From Anaerolineae bacterium (GTDB lineage Bacteria > Chloroflexota > Anaerolineae > SpSt-313), in NCBI GenBank assembly GCA_023511475.1, contig JAIMBM010000225.1:1-5771 (forward strand): a stretch of 5,771 nucleotides of DNA, given 5' to 3'. The notes under the pieces are model-generated. The model was not told where the DNA came from. It saw nothing but the letters and a program-made list of their open reading frames with translations, and ran no database searches. Shown here in pieces: positions 5,682 through 5,771 of this stretch (position 1 is its first letter; the number at the start of each line of letters is the position of its first letter). A program made the position numbers and the translations under genes.

Positions 5682-5771
5682 TGCCGCCGGGCGCTTCGGG
5701 GTGTAGTTCGGTTTGGGGGCAGGCTTAGCTGCACTGCTGCCAGGGCCCCCACCCAAGTCGGTCCGCGGGCC
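5682..5771. other. Noncoding edge with a hairpin
   Basis: No supported gene lies in this edge. GGGGGC (5715-5720) can pair with GCCCCC (5745-5750), with a second internal match GGCAG/CTGCC, upstream of the candidate promoter. There is no T-run. It may be the 3' or 5' end of something outside the window. Confidence 0.4.

Noticed and set aside
5697..5750. tRNA-Pro-like fragment (CGGGGTGTAG start, TTTGGGGGCAGG resembling an anticodon arm)
   Set aside because: The D-arm is too short, no T-arm GGTTCRA is present and the 3' acceptor strand is not properly placed. At best it is a decayed fragment, and chance similarity is as likely.

Overview
The window is very GC-rich bacterial DNA holding two host genes that converge on each other, with an insertion sequence between them. 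High GC, a Tat-exported polyferredoxin of the LRPPGA/MauM-NapG-like type, a Tn5-like transposase and a death-like (EAD-type) C-terminus would fit a Chloroflexota bacterium such as an Anaerolineae-like lineage. That placement is inferred from family resemblance and is not proven by the sequence.

Layout. (1) Positions 5-901 (+) encode a Tat-signal protein with six [4Fe-4S] motifs, probably an exported electron-transfer subunit, followed by a strong intrinsic terminator at 915-955. (2) Positions 956-1184 are noncoding and rich in GC palindromes. (3) Positions 1185-2658 are a complete IS4-family (IS50/Tn5-like) insertion sequence. It has imperfect terminal inverted repeats, an intact 455-residue DDE transposase with its full Y-R-E-K signature, and an apparent 6-bp target duplication GCCGCG. 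(4) Positions 2659-2953 are noncoding with several more palindromes. (5) Positions 2954-5599 (-) encode an 881-residue protein with one N-terminal membrane helix, a long helical/coiled-coil body and a small C-terminal module resembling the effector-associated (EAD) death-like adaptor domains of bacterial conflict systems. (6) Positions 5600-5771 hold its leader, ribosome binding site and a probable promoter.

Two observations stand out. The first is the EAD-like tail on a membrane-anchored, EzrA-like coiled-coil protein, which could make it a scaffold or sensor that recruits partner proteins. The second is the IS insertion site: removing the IS and one copy of the 6-bp repeat leaves a near-perfect 19-bp hairpin whose 6-nt loop is exactly the duplicated target, so the IS appears to have jumped into the tip of a stem-loop between two convergent genes. 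The IS is less GC-rich than its surroundings, consistent with recent arrival. Nothing in the window shows that the ferredoxin and the coiled-coil protein work together; they are convergent and separately expressed.
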